A stretch of 64,000 nucleotides of DNA from contig LLEY01000133.1 of the NCBI GenBank assembly GCA_001414485.1, positions 108,327 through 172,326 on the forward strand, in the 5' to 3' direction. The translations under genes and the position numbers were made by a program. The first letter of the stretch is position 1; each line of letters opens with the position of its first letter. Below are positions 48,403-60,172 of this stretch, one piece after another. Source of the DNA: Calycina herbarum (Eukaryota; Ascomycota; Leotiomycetes; Helotiales; Pezizellaceae). The notes under the pieces are model-generated. The model saw nothing but the letters and a program-made list of their open reading frames with translations. It did no database searches and was not told where the DNA came from.

Positions 48403-49821
48403 TTACCGATACAACAACTTCCCAACTAACACTACAACACTAAACCCAAAAGGCTTATGCTCACTCAAAGCACCACTCTCATACTGCCACGCAGCCGCAT
48501 ACCTCATACTAAAACTAATCCAAGCAACCGTCCAAAAATACCCAAGGATCCTCAACCATCCTAGAACCAAAAAGTCAGCACAAACCCTCAAGTCTTAAGT
48601 CCCAAGCCCTAAAAATCCACCAAAAGCAAGAAAAGAAAAGGTACTCACGACTCCCTTTTATCCCCTTCCGTTGTCCCCACTCAACAACCAAATCCTCCCC
48701 CCTAATAGCAGGAATCTGCATCACAAAATACCAAAACATCCCACTACTCCTCCCCGTCCACGGCCGATTAACAACCCCACTCCAATGATATATTCCACTC
48801 ATGAAAAAGCTACATCCAAGACTAACCCATCTCCTCCCCGCCCTTCCTTTTCCCCACCCCCCTAGCTTCGCCGCAAACCTTTGTGCATAAGGAGTTAAAA
48901 TTCCAAATTGTCTTCTTAGCAATTGATGCCACACCCTTCCCCACACTTTAGATACTAAGTATCCTTCGCGGATGTCGCCGAAGAGGGGTGGCCAATCGGT
49001 GGGGGATTGGTAGGAGATGAGGACTGTGAGGAGGGCGAGAGCTTGGTAGGGGGTGTTTATGAAGCAGAAGGCCTCGAGTTGGTGGAGCCAGGTTAGGATG
49101 ACTTGTTGCCAGATTGGAAGATCAAAAAAGAGACCTCGAGGGGTTGTGAGGATGTAAGGGAATAGTGAGAGGGAGAAGCGACACAAGTCCCATGCTAGGA
49201 AGGTGCCGATGAGGCGGAGGGTGGTGCGGATAAGGAATGTTCTAAGCGGTTGTTAGGTGAGTATTTGAGAATTGGGATTTGAATGTTTAAAGACAAGTAA
49301 AGGGAAGAGGGGAGAAGGGAGACGAACCGTCTACTCTCATCAGGACACTCCGGAATCCCACCAACCTCCCAATTCCACCCTACCCCCCTATTAGTAAAAA
49401 ACCACAACTCAACACTCTGCCCCACCTTCCCCCAAACCCCTTTCCTGCCCTCTTCCCTCTTCCTAACCTCAACCTTCCCATCCCCATTTCCCATTTTGAC
49501 AACTTTATACTCCGCTCCATCCGGTACAAGCATCCCAAAATCCACAAACTTTAACCCCAATCCACAAACATGTATCATTCTCAAAAAATCCTTGATATCC
49601 CCTGTATTCACACTCCGTGTTCTACTCACTAATACTAACAATAGAGGAGCTGCGATTTTTATACGCGCGGAACGGGGGAGCATGGTGGAAGACATGAATG
49701 CTAGCTGAGTTACGGGGAAAAACCATTGTGAAGGGTTGGTGACTTGGTCTGGTGGGATGGGTGCGGGGTAGAGGTTTTTGATATCTAGGAAAGCTGGGAG
49801 ATGGAGTTTAGAGAGAGACAT
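48403..49821 (-). CDS. Wax-synthase-type membrane-bound O-acyltransferase
   Basis: Exons 49821-49328, 49241-48649 and 48593-48403 give 425 residues. Several hydrophobic segments occur, and the C-terminal half has the wax synthase/MBOAT_2 hallmarks: WPPLFGDIREGYLVSKVWGR, then VWHQLLRRQFG, and CSFFMSGIYHW with the presumed catalytic His in the SGxxH context. Such enzymes move an acyl group from acyl-CoA to an alcohol; in fungi they often decorate terpenoid or trichothecene-like metabolites. The substrate here is unknown, and no other biosynthetic gene is adjacent. Intron 2 uses an acceptor (acttaag) chosen because nearer AG sites put a stop in frame. The start ATG is the first in the frame. Confidence 0.85.
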
Positions 49822-50660
49822 TGTGTTGCTTGGTCTTGAGGGGAGAGATGGCAGGAAACATTTAAAATGGATTGATTTGATACTTATGAATTATGGTATT
49901 CGCGAAACAGCCTCATGCTTACCGGCACTTGCAAGGCGGGTAGTACATGGTGCGGTGAACGTAATTGGTCCACCTGCCTTTTATGGCATTTTCATACCTC
50001 TGGAGGGCCCTGCTAATGTCGCACTCTGCATGGAAACCACAATCCATGAAGTGTGCGATCTTGGGAGCTAGCAAAGAACGGAAGGCATGTGAGAGTGTGC
50101 AGCATCAAAATAGAGATGACAGGTTCAGTGCTGGGTCAATCCACAGCAACACCGGATGTTGGAATGGTACAATCCACTCCATTTCTGGCTGCAAACTGAC
50201 ACATTCATTGAAAGTAGAAGAAGAATAGATATCTCTCGAAGGGAAGGTGATTTTATCAAGCTAACTTCCCCCACTATGTAAGGAACAGAACATGGAAAGA
50301 TAGAAAGATAGTGAAATGTATTTACCCGGATCACGAATCTTCCCCCTGTGAAGGGACCTCCGAGGTAAGATGCACCAATAGACGAGAGGCTATCAGGTGA
50401 TGGAGGCCGTTTTGGGTTTTGTTGCATATCACGCATGAATCTACCGATCGCCCTGAGAAAATGGCAGAGCTTGAAAATGACATTGATCTCGATTCCCGCC
50501 GCAACACTTCAGGCTTCAATACGAAAAACTATTACTAGGTAATACTGTAACGCTGAACAATCTTAACGCCAATAAATGCTAAAATAAAACGCCTTCTTCA
50601 TGCTTCTCATTCATTCATCATACAAGGTCCGTTAGGAAAATACAAAAGTGTAATGGTCAC
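49822..50660. other. Acyltransferase promoter and MetX-type gene 3' flank
   Basis: A stretch of 839 bp between two minus-strand genes. No coding region or repeat is supported. Confidence 0.4.
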
Positions 50661-52238
50661 TCAACCCAAGAATCGTCTCAAGTTTCCTCCAATGTGTTCC
50701 AAGTCGAGGAGAAAACTATCATGTCCAAAAAGACTGGCATCTTCACCCAACTCAACATGTGTAACATTTTGATTTCCCGCCCTCTTCAGAGTTTCAGCAA
50801 TTTCTCTTTGCTGCCATGCGGGGAAAAGAATATCACTTCCAACACCTATTACCAATGCGGGGTGATCTCTCAATCCTTTCAAACCAAGAACCAAGTCTGC
50901 TGGAGGACCAGTGGAAGCTGATACCGGAGAGTTCAAGTCCGTAGGTGCCCCTGATTCTGGTTGTTCTTGGTATGGGGAGTCTGGGAGGGTAAGACTACAA
51001 GATGCATCTGCTTGTAAGTCTTGCTCTGAAGTTCGGGATGCGTATGTAGCACGACGAGTAGCAGCAGCAGATTGAGCTTCAGCACCGAGATCAAAAAGAT
51101 CCATTGCTTTGCTAACATAAAGCAAACTGTTTGCATCGTACTCCAAACAGAACTTCTCTCCAGCATGATCCAGATATGTTTCAATTAGGAAATCGGGGCA
51201 GAGAGCGGGTTGTTTGCTTGGGTCCGCACGCCTTCTTCCAAATCTCTGCTCCCACTCCGGACCTGATCGATAGGTGACAGTTGCAATCTCTCGAGCAAGT
51301 TTCATTCCAGCGTGTGGCGGAACACTGTCGTAATAGAAACCTCGATTCCATTTTGGATCCATCATCAAGACTTGTCTCTGGGTATGTCGCATCGCAATAC
51401 TGTATGGGTGACTTCTCGCGCATCCTGAGATGGTAGCAATTCGACCAACTCTTTCCGGGAAAAGCACACCCGCTGCTAAGGACTGCATTCCGCCCATACT
51501 GGCACCAACGCTCGCATATAACTTTTCGACTCCGAGGCCATCCAAAAGCCGGAATTGTGCCCTAACCATATCTTCCATTGTAAGAATTGGAAATCGCGTC
51601 GCATATCTTTGCCCATCTGCGGGGTCGATACTCCTCGGTCCTGTTGATCCATAACACCCTCCGATAACATTTGTACAAATTACATGGTATTTATTCGTAT
51701 CCAAACACCCTCCCGGCCCAATGAACTTTTCCCACCACCCAGGTTTGGGATTGCTTTCTGTGGAGTGAGCATGCGAAGATGCGGAGAGTCCAGTATGTAA
51801 TAGAATAACATTTGATTTATCGGCATTCATTTCCCCCCAAGTTTCGTATGCGATATCGAATTCTGGCAACACTCCTCCCCAATCCAACAACAATGAATCG
51901 TGACAATGGTAATTCTCCGTTACTCCACTCGTATATGAAGGTTCAGGGCCGCTAGATAGTGATCGAGCTTCGAGAGTGGCAGATTTGGATTCGAGGGCAT
52001 CTAGACAGGGAAATGCCATTGCAGGATTCGAAGCTTCTGCCAAACCGGCAGACCCATTTTTTCGAGGTTCTTGCGAAGAAAAGGATCTTGTTGCATAATG
52101 AGAAGTTGTTGTTTGTGAAAATCGCCGCTTTGCTGAAGGTATAGCTGATTGCCTCGTCCAAGAATGGCGGAAAGCTGCAGATTTCGAGGGCTTTGTCGCA
52201 GTTCGGGCGCAAGCAACAATACTTTTGGAGGAACTCAT
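50661..52238 (-). CDS. MetX-family acyltransferase, probably mitochondrial serine O-acyltransferase
   Basis: A single exon of 525 residues. The first about 60 residues are Ser/Arg/Thr-rich and nearly free of acidic residues ([37 protein letters not shown]), fitting a mitochondrial leader. The alpha/beta-hydrolase core has the nucleophile elbow VGASMGGMQ (Ser247), Asp469 (VGSDILFP) and His506 (FGHDSF) as catalytic triad. Substrate-region text ([48 protein letters not shown]) fits the fungal CysA/serine O-succinyl- or acetyltransferase branch of cysteine synthesis rather than homoserine acetyltransferase (Met2), but the two are close and need phylogeny. A low-complexity insertion (about residues 400-450) lies before the Asp. 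The start is the first ATG. Confidence 0.85.
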   Translation of the reverse strand: MSSSKSIVACARTATKPSKSAAFRHSWTRQSAIPSAKRRFSQTTTSHYATRSFSSQEPRKNGSAGLAEASNPAMAFPCLDALESKSATLEARSLSSGPEPSYTSGVTENYHCHDSLLLDWGGVLPEFDIAYETWGEMNADKSNVILLHTGLSASSHAHSTESNPKPGWWEKFIGPGGCLDTNKYHVICTNVIGGCYGSTGPRSIDPADGQRYATRFPILTMEDMVRAQFRLLDGLGVEKLYASVGASMGGMQSLAAGVLFPERVGRIATISGCARSHPYSIAMRHTQRQVLMMDPKWNRGFYYDSVPPHAGMKLAREIATVTYRSGPEWEQRFGRRRADPSKQPALCPDFLIETYLDHAGEKFCLEYDANSLLYVSKAMDLFDLGAEAQSAAATRRATYASRTSEQDLQADASCSLTLPDSPYQEQPESGAPTDLNSPVSASTGPPADLVLGLKGLRDHPALVIGVGSDILFPAWQQREIAETLKRAGNQNVTHVELGEDASLFGHDSFLLDLEHIGGNLRRFLG

Positions 52239-52743
52239 GATGATTGAAAGCAATTTAGAATACAGTTGAGCTACGCAAAGAGCAACGCAAATTCAATAAC
52301 AAGGCAAAACAGAGGGAGATAAGAATGCTCTTCATGGTGTTTTGTCAGCCACCAAACATTTGGAGGGACTTGTGATGGCGTGATTGCCGAAATCCTGCCG
52401 AACTTTTCAGCCTTGTGCTCTGCAGATTGGTGAATTGTAGCCTCGTCTATTGTGACGTAAGAGCGGCTTGGCAACCTCGCCACCTTCAATCAGCTCTGGA
52501 ATTGGGTACTTGTAGCATCATCCTATAAACAAACAGATTGATTCACGCATTGCCTGCTAAACAATACATGGTAAAAAAACCGAAAAAGTATTCCCTTCTT
52601 CAAACAACCCTATTTCCACTTCAAGAGATACTGTCCCTTTCCTCCAAAGAACCAACTGTTCTGGCCTCCAAAGGCAGCATCCTACTACGTCGACGAGACT
52701 TATCTCTGATCACTGATCACAAATACCCCTCCACTTCCGCAGC
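52239..52743. promoter_or_regulatory. Bidirectional promoter region
   Basis: These 505 bp separate the start codons of the divergent MetX-family gene and the uncharacterised gene at 52744. Both promoters must be here. No specific element is recognised. Confidence 0.45.
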
Positions 52744-54052
52744 ATGTATCGATTTGGCCAGAACCTTTATGCCACGGCTTCAAACATAGTCTTTGGTCCT
52801 CCACCTGCGCCTGGAGAAGACCAACCATCAGAGGGAGAAGCCTCAGCTCAACAACCTCAAAACGAAACCTCCACCAGACCAAGATTTGGACACTACCTCT
52901 TCAATCCACCTCTTGCCTCGGAAGAGGCTGAGAACCCTATCGCTGACCCTTCCGCATCTACAAATGAAAGCCAATATACCCCAACAGTCGAAGATGTCGT
53001 CATTGTCAAGCAGATGTTTATTGACGAGTTGGAGTTACCTCTGGAACTGATAGATAGTGTGATTGACTTTGCAGAATATTGGCCGCATACTTCGAGCTTC
53101 ATACGCCCACCAGCCAATAGCCCATTAATTATTCGGACGCAGAGTGGTCATGAGGACCAGCTTCTGGTTTGTCCATCCAATCCCAAATTTTAAAACCTGC
53201 TAACATGTAAATAAATAGTTGAGAACTCCCCCAATAGGTTATATTCCACTCCAACCTTGGGAAAACACCGTTTCACCCTCCAAAAAGACGATAACAGATG
53301 TTGGACCCGAGTTGGAGGGAACAGGAAAATACCCATGGGCTCTACCTGGTACCCCTCGATTGACCCTCCCCGAAGGACTAAAAGATGACGCTGCAACCGA
53401 ACAAGTACTCAAACACTGGGAGAGTGTTTCGTCAGCACGCGGATTCCCTTGTCGAAAAGTGGTATTCACAATCAAGAGTAACGATCAAGGCTGGGGTGGT
53501 ACTTCGGCCGATAAAGGCACATATAAAGGCTCTTGCACTTGGTTTGATGTAGGATTAGAGAGAATGATAGCATTCAGAGATGGTAAGCATATAGAGCCTA
53601 TGCCGGACGAATTATTGCTGACTATTACAGGTATGCCAGAGGACGAATTCTCAGACGTCAGCTCTTCTAACTCCGAATTCCCTATTGTATGCTCTACAGT
53701 CCATGTTCTTCCCGCAGATAACATCGAAACCACCACCAACCCCAACGGCGTAACGGAAACGGAAATACATCACGAATTAGCTGCAAATGCAACATGTCTC
53801 CAAAAGAACCTTACGGCTAAAGGAGATGTCACAGAACATGTCATTACTTGGTCTGCCGATGACAATATCAACCCCGAATCACCAGAAGCAGATGCACTTG
53901 AGGAACAAGGTCGGGGTAAGGCGAGTCTAAATGGAGAGTTTATGAGAAATTTGAAGATGGGAGATTCGATCACAGTATGGGGAAGGGCTCGCTTTGCAGC
54001 CTGGTCAAATTTTGTTACGGAAGTTAAGGTTGATGTTTATTGGGCTGTTTAG
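52744..54052 (+). CDS. Uncharacterised conserved-looking fungal protein
   Basis: Two exons, 52744-53166 and 53219-54052, give 418 residues. No signal peptide or membrane segment is seen. The first about 80 residues are disordered and Pro/Glu/Ser-rich. The rest is globular: MFIDELELPLELIDSVIDFAEYW resembles the start of an F-box-like or helical region. The C-terminal part has CRKVVFTIKSNDQGWGG, GTYKGSCTWFDVGLER and MGDSITVWGRARFAAWSNFV, a beta-rich pattern I associate with a widespread but unnamed fungal family. I cannot assign a function. Frame continuity across the intron and the good start context (agcatg after a clear promoter gap) support a real gene. Confidence 0.78.
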
Positions 54053-54991
54053 AGCTTTTTTACGCAGAGAAGGTACTTGGAAATTAAATTGACTAGTACT
54101 CTGTCTGTTTTGATGCGTTGTTCATGCGTTGCTTTCAAGTGATGATGCTATGCTTTGCTTTATGATTCTTTGAATTTGGAGTTGTGAGGCTTCGTGGTCT
54201 TATATACCCAATACAGAAATGGTGTTGAAGGAAACGCAAGTGCGTGACTGACATGTGGTTGTTACGTTGTTATTTCCAGCATTTATCTCTCTGTTTGCTG
54301 AGAATTGTAGTCTTGTGAAAAAGTCAAGCTATTTGTAGGTCGCCTACTGATACTCGAGTACTATGTGAAGAGGCTGAGTTATTTGTAGGTTACCTGAAAA
54401 TAGTCGGAATTGATTTTGGCTTGCTATTGGTGGGTGACCTATTAAAACCCCACCTATATCTTGTAGAAATATCTTGCGAAAATTTTGAGCTATTTGTAGA
54501 TTACCTACGAATAACTTGGTTTTTCCCCCTCTTAAACAAATAGTAGGTTACCTACCATAGCTTTCAACCTCTTGTCTTGTATAATTAGTAGATACGCGAC
54601 CTAATTTTTCTCTTCTGGTTTCCACTTAAATTTCTTACTACTCGAAGAAAATAGTATTAAGAAACAAACTCTCCATTCTGCCTCCTCATAGTTGTGATGC
54701 CACCATGTCTTTTCTATTTCCAATTCCATTCCTTCTATTCTATTTGATTCTCCATCTTTCGGTGTACTTTATTGATGCTGTGTTCTTGTCGATATACACT
54801 CATAAGGTAAGAGTTATAGAAATGCAGAAGGAGGTTCACTCATGAAATTTTCATTACTATTCTCTTTCTCAATATTAAACCCAAAGTAAAGTAACTGAGT
54901 TTTCCCACACCGAACCCCCTCATAAATTACACCTCCCTTATTCCCTCGTTCCCATTTCCTATTCCCCATCCACCATTCATCTACATCAACA
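54053..54991. other. Convergent intergenic stretch with palindromic repeat cluster
   Basis: Between the convergent 3' ends of two genes. The only clear structure is the degenerate repeat set at 54328-54560. No coding region is seen. Confidence 0.5.
54328..54560 (+). repeat. Degenerate tandem repeat around a GTAGGTTACCTAC palindrome
   Basis: Five copies of a word like agctatttgtaggttacctac lie about 45-65 bp apart, near 54330, 54376, 54422, 54488 and 54537. The core gtaggt-t-acctac is a hyphenated palindrome. Copies vary mostly by single changes, for example gtaggtcgcctac, gtagattacctac and gtaggttacctac. Confidence 0.6.
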
Positions 54992-55798
54992 CTACAAACC
55001 CTCACCAAAATCCACCTCCCCCCTCCACTTCCCCTCCTCATCCTCATACAAGTCCCAATACAAAGCAGCAATCTCCTTCGGATCAAGCAACTTCCCTCCA
55101 AACCCATTACCCAATCCATCTTCTCCCTCTCCATCACCTTTTCTTCCCACAACACCGTTGACATAAACTAACGCGATGTGGATTTTGGAGCCGAAGGCTT
55201 GTTGCATGTTTAAAACCAAACTTCTTTGAGCTGCTTTTACCACTGAGAGGGAGACATGGGCTGGGGAGGGCGTGACGGCTATGCGAGAGGATGTTATGAA
55301 AATACTTGGATGCGCAGAGGCACTGTGTTGAAGGAGAGGAAGCGTAGCTTCGAGGACGTGGTGCAGGGTTAGAGTTGTTGTCTATCTTTCTCATTAGTTT
55401 CATTCTTTCCCTCTCTTTCTTCCCACCACTCCTCCCTTCCCCAGGAAAAAACTCACCCTAAAATCCCGAACTACCTCCTCATCATCCCACCCAAAGAAAC
55501 CAGACGTATGCACCCTCGCAGCATTATAAACCAGAATATCCAATTTTCCTGCCAACCATTCACCCACCTCCTTTATTGTTTCGACTACACCCTTGGAATC
55601 TGTGGTATCGGCACTCCATACTTTTACGATTGCGGAGGGAACGGAGGAGAGGATTGTGTTGCGTTCGCGGGAGAGATTGGTGAGCGAACGCGAGAGGAGT
55701 GCTATATGTGTGAAGGCGTTTTGGGCGAAGAGGGTTGCTACTTCGACGCCTATTAGGGGGCCGGAACCGAGAAGGAGGAGGGATTTTTGTTCTGTCAT
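54992..55798 (-). CDS. Short-chain dehydrogenase/reductase-like protein
   Basis: Exons 55798-55457 and 55381-54992 give 243 residues, normal for an SDR. The N terminus has a Rossmann cofactor loop (LLLGSGPLIGVEVA), a second-strand motif (IALLSRS) and the NAA motif (ILVYNAARVH). The segment FITSSRIAVTPSPAHVSLSVVKAAQ corresponds to the catalytic Ser and YxxxK region, but the Tyr position reads Leu (LSVVK). The protein may therefore be a non-catalytic or altered SDR of the atypical GxGPxIG group. The substrate cannot be inferred. The C-terminal tail (VGRKGDGEGEDGLGNGFGGK) is unusually Gly-rich. Confidence 0.8.
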
Positions 55799-56990
55799 TT
55801 TTGGGGATGTGTTTACTTGGTTGGAGGGTTGGGTTGGGTTTGGATTTTGGTTTGGATTGAAGGTTGCTTGAGGAGGTTAGGAATGGAATTCATTTTCTGA
55901 GATGGAAGTGGGGAGTATATATATTCACATTTCCATATGAACCAACAGCTCAGCATCGCGATCTCGTAATGCGGGGTCCAACTTACCTGCATGGAAAGCT
56001 GCAGTCACCACCTGCCCCACCTCTGTATGTGACTCTATATCCATTATTTGGATTTAATTCATAAGCACTCAATTATTTGTCACTGAGACGAGGTTGCTAT
56101 CCATACATTTTTTATTCCACTTATTACTTTCTGATGCCAACTCAGGGGTTCAGCGGGGTTGATCCGCTGAACACCCCGGACCCCCCCCTGCTTTGTAAGT
56201 ACCTCTCGAAAATATTCTTGGATCCCCGAGGAGAAACAACATCTTTATACTCAAAAAATTCACCAATTTAATACATTCTAATCACAACTTATAAATCAGC
56301 GTGAATGAAAACAAGTCTCTCATTTCCTGTTCCTAGTATTGAAACGAGTTTCTCTGGTATGAAATATCTGTAATGTGATTATCAAGCTTCTTGCAGGTTA
56401 GGCGTAGGGTTTTGATTTGCTTCGGAATGCTGCGAGAGGGGGATTGAGGTGCTTATGTGCAGTGGAGTTTGTGTTACCTGATCGGAGATCTTGCATGAGG
56501 AAGATACCCAAAGGATTTAAAGAGTTAATTGGTTTATTTTCAAGTAGAATGGAGGTTATTTGCAAAATAAAGCACGCCTCTAGAGTAGTAGAGTATGGAG
56601 TTCAAAGTATACGGGTACAAGGTAGAGTTTGAGATGTAATATTATGCTGATAAGGAAAGTGGTACTCTTAAGTGTTCTAAGTTTTTTTTACATGGATGGT
56701 TTATTTATACAAAGTCTAAGGTTGAACGTTTACAGATTTAAAGTAGCGGCAGCGCTGTAATTATAACAGGACAGCTACGAGATCCGGAAAGACTCCTCAC
56801 TTAAGCGAAGAAATCAAGAGGCATGGAGGGATGAAATACTGCACACGGTAGTTCCATCCATAATGCGTGTTGCATTGATGCGACTTTCAAGCCTGAAAAT
56901 TTGAGGAACCTTCACCACGCCCTTACTTAAACAGGACGAGTAAACAGGGTCTATATCATTGATTTTGATTTTGAAGAAGATCTTAGGCAT
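55799..56990. other. Intergenic stretch with one strong hairpin
   Basis: Contains the SDR promoter on the left and the 3' flank of the metalloprotease-like gene on the right. The hairpin at 56145-56176 is the only structure seen. Confidence 0.45.
56145..56176. repeat. Perfect 9-bp inverted repeat with G/C-rich extension
   Basis: GTTCAGCGG (56148-56156) and CCGCTGAAC (56164-56172) are exact complements around a 7-base loop. Beyond one bulged A, three more G:C pairs extend the stem (56145-56147 with 56174-56176). It stands in otherwise AT-rich DNA and is followed by a C-run. It could be a transposon end, a relic or a terminator-like hairpin. Confidence 0.6.
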
Positions 56991-59900
56991 TTAGGGATTT
57001 GGACACACTTTTCCTAGCCACCCCGATCGATTCCTCGGTCTCCGCTCTAGTGGAAGCTGTGTATTCTCCTTTACAATCTGTGCCAAATACCTCCATTTCG
57101 CAATGATTTCCGCCCATTCTTGGGGATATATACCTCCTGTGCGATCTTCTCCTCTAAGTATGTCCAGCTGATCGCAAACTTTGCCCATCGTTTCTACAAG
57201 TCCAGGAGAGGGAGTGAAACTCTACAATGCATCAGCATACATTCTCCGCATCGAGACAAACACTAAGAGGTGATGTGTGGATAAAGCATTGCTCTCAGCC
57301 ACCGGGTTTGAGAGATTGAAAAAGGGGGGGCGTGTTATGAAGAGAAAAATTGCTCACACTGGCACAAAATATAACTCTTGCACACAACTTATCAAATGAG
57401 CTTGCGGCTTCATCATCCAGTATTATCTTATTGCAATCCACGCCTGCTCTAGTCGATCTAAGCATATCCCCCGAGATAGCGTTATAAAAAGCCGTTTTAA
57501 CTAGTTCCATAGTTTCATATTGGTCTCCAAGTCCCGTGTCGGGGTCGTTTGTTGGTTTGGCGAGAAGCATTCGGCAGTAATCAAGGTTAAGTGCAATGTT
57601 ATCAAGCATTGTCAATTCCGGAAGGTCACCACTATCTAACCTTTTGTTTAGATTGTGAATGAAAATTCTTGTCCCTTGGCTGTGGAAAATCTCCGAGTCA
57701 GTATTGCCTTTTCTGGAAATATGCCTGGGAAGGATAGGGAGGAAAAAGAGTCAGAAGAGGAACTGAGTTGTCTGAGAAAAATGACCCTCCAAAAATCATC
57801 CGAAGGAGGAAACAATGGACTCGGCGAATACCCACTTCCAGTGTAGAAGATCTTGACGTTGTGACAAAAATTGTGGCGGGATGTCTACAGTAGGAACCGA
57901 CAAATCGACTGTTAGGATTGATGTAACCGCTTTCTCATGTTCGTATACGGCTTCCTCTAGTGGGCGTATGATGAATTTGAATTTTTTGGCAGCGCGTGTG
58001 AACCATGATCGAGGAGAACCACTACGAGGTTTCTCAATGATATCCATTATTTCTTCAACCACAACACTTGAGTGGTATTTTTGAGTTTTCCAGAAGTCCT
58101 CCATAGCATTCGTACTTTGAATGAACCCTCGAGCCCACTGTAGGTGTACTCTCTCTTGGGGAGTCATAGCTGCGAGTTCCATTGTCGTGGACGCTGTGTT
58201 GAATTGTTTAATGTATTCCCCCCTTAACGTGTTGTAATCCTCTGTGACTTGAAGCTTGGCTGCGTATTCTGCACCAGAGCTATCTTTCACCTTCCACCAC
58301 GAAGTAGTCCATTTTCTGGGAGCACTTAACTGTACCAATTGCTTAAGTCCATATTTCTTTATGGCAACATCCTAAGCGACAAATCAGCCTTAGCTCTGAA
58401 ACTCTCAGGGTTAACAAACCCAAAACTCCTCTTGTTGTAGCTGCTCATGCATATAAACAGTAGATAAGAATTTTTCTTGCGTCAAGCTGATGGGCGGTTC
58501 TTTAAGTGTATATCTTGGGTTTCGTGTGCGATCATCAGCAATTGTTGGCTGTGGATGATCTCTGAGTCAGTTTGGGAATTTCCAGAATTATATCGAAGAG
58601 GGAAATGAGTCTTAATCATTCTAGAAGAACCAGAAAGAAGGAATAAATTCGGAGAATACCCACCCAAGTACGATATATATAACCAAGGCGTCCCCCCTCT
58701 TCGCTTTTAAGCAAAGGTCCTATGAGCCCACCAATAACCTCCGAGAGCGTCAGGTTCATGTTGAAAACCCAAGATTGTAGCAGCAAATACTTACGGAGCA
58801 TTCCATAGACCATCCATGCTCTTCCACCGCTTCTCCTTCTATTATTGGTTTAAACATGGATCCTCTCTGAGAGCTTGACCACGGAGGTTTGTCTAGTACA
58901 TTTTCCCGCCGTGCAGACCAGAAGGCGTGCATAAGTTCGTGCAGGAGTGTTACAGCAATAAAATACTGGGCGCCGAAAATATCGCAGTCAGGTGCAATTG
59001 AAGGATTGTGTTGGAAAAGTCCTTCTATATCATCTGTCTGCAAGTACACGATGATTTTTTCGAGAAGACTATGAGGCTGTGGTTTTATTGATCTTGTTAA
59101 CCCGTGGGTTTTTACACCTTGAACAGTTGTCTTGCCTTCGTTTACCTCCAACCCAATACGGCCTCTATTCATGAAATCGAACGTTATGCCATAATAATTC
59201 TGGAGTTCTGAGATATACCTCTCTCTTGCTGCTTCAGTCCTCATCGCCGCAATATCTGGTAAGACCCCTTTCAAATGATGCACCATGTACAATGAGTCAA
59301 GTGCGGTGTATTTTTCACCATCTGGCCTCAATCTATCTGGCACTCGGCAAACCTCTCCTAGCAAAAGGGTTTCTAGCTGTTGTTTTCTACTCTTAGCTGC
59401 TAAGTGTAATAACTAATGTATTCACTTACCCATGGTAGCAATTGCGAACTGGTCAACATTTTACTTGTGAGTCGACAAGCTGGTTCTAACAGTTTCCAGA
59501 TATGTGGATTACTGGCTTCCCACTAGAAGACAGCGGATTCAGCATTGCTTGCCAAAAGATTTCTCGGGATTCGGCACAGGATGAATGCTGGGGTTGAGGA
59601 ATGATTCTGGATTGATTTAGGAGTGATTCAAGAGAAAGAAAGTGGGAGAACCGTGTCTCTATTACCTACATTTCCTTCATATGGGAGCGGATTATTAGAG
59701 CTCATAGGATATAGTTTCTTCGCGAACCCGTAACCCTTTAGTTTATACTTCTGTGCCATGGCTCGCACACTCTCTTCGGTTTGCCAACGGTTTCTGTCCA
59801 GTAGGGGATTCAAAGGATTCGTGAGTGTTGATGGCTTTAGCTGTCTAGAGCTGTGAGCGTCCACTTTTTGGAGTTATGTTAGTTGCAATTTACATATAGA

Positions 59901-60172
59901 AATATTTAGAGTGAAAATATCTGAATTTGCAATAGTTTTCAAGAAACCTGGATATGGAATAGTAGGTCAGGAGACTATGTTCACTTACAATCAATTAGTT
60001 CTTGTGTCGTAAACCCTTGAAGTTGTTTTCTTTGGTATGCTTCTGTGTCGTTTTCTAGTTCAATCCTAGCTTTTTCTTCCTTTATTGTAGATAACCTGGG
60101 AAATTTGTGACCAATTGGGGCTAGCGAGGCCTCTCTCATACCGTAAACAGCGTCATAATCAATTTTGGGCAT
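56991..60172 (-). CDS. Putative HExxH metalloprotease-like protein, nine exons
   Basis: Exons in coding order: 60172-59989, 59863-59670, 59522-59430, 59376-58795, 58738-58664, 58548-58420, 58371-57836, 57679-57358 and 57221-56991. They give 781 residues, and all phases agree. The key motif is FIAVTLLHELMHAFW, a zincin HExxH (His303, Glu304, His307), followed 35 residues later by EGEAVEEHGWSMEC, whose Glu342/343 could be the third zinc ligand. No signal peptide or membrane segment is seen, so the protein is probably intracellular. The C-terminal half is helical and charged, without a recognised domain. Several exons are very short (75-129 nt) and were placed by phase and reading alone, so individual junctions may be off. 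I recognise no named peptidase family; function is unknown. Confidence 0.65.
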
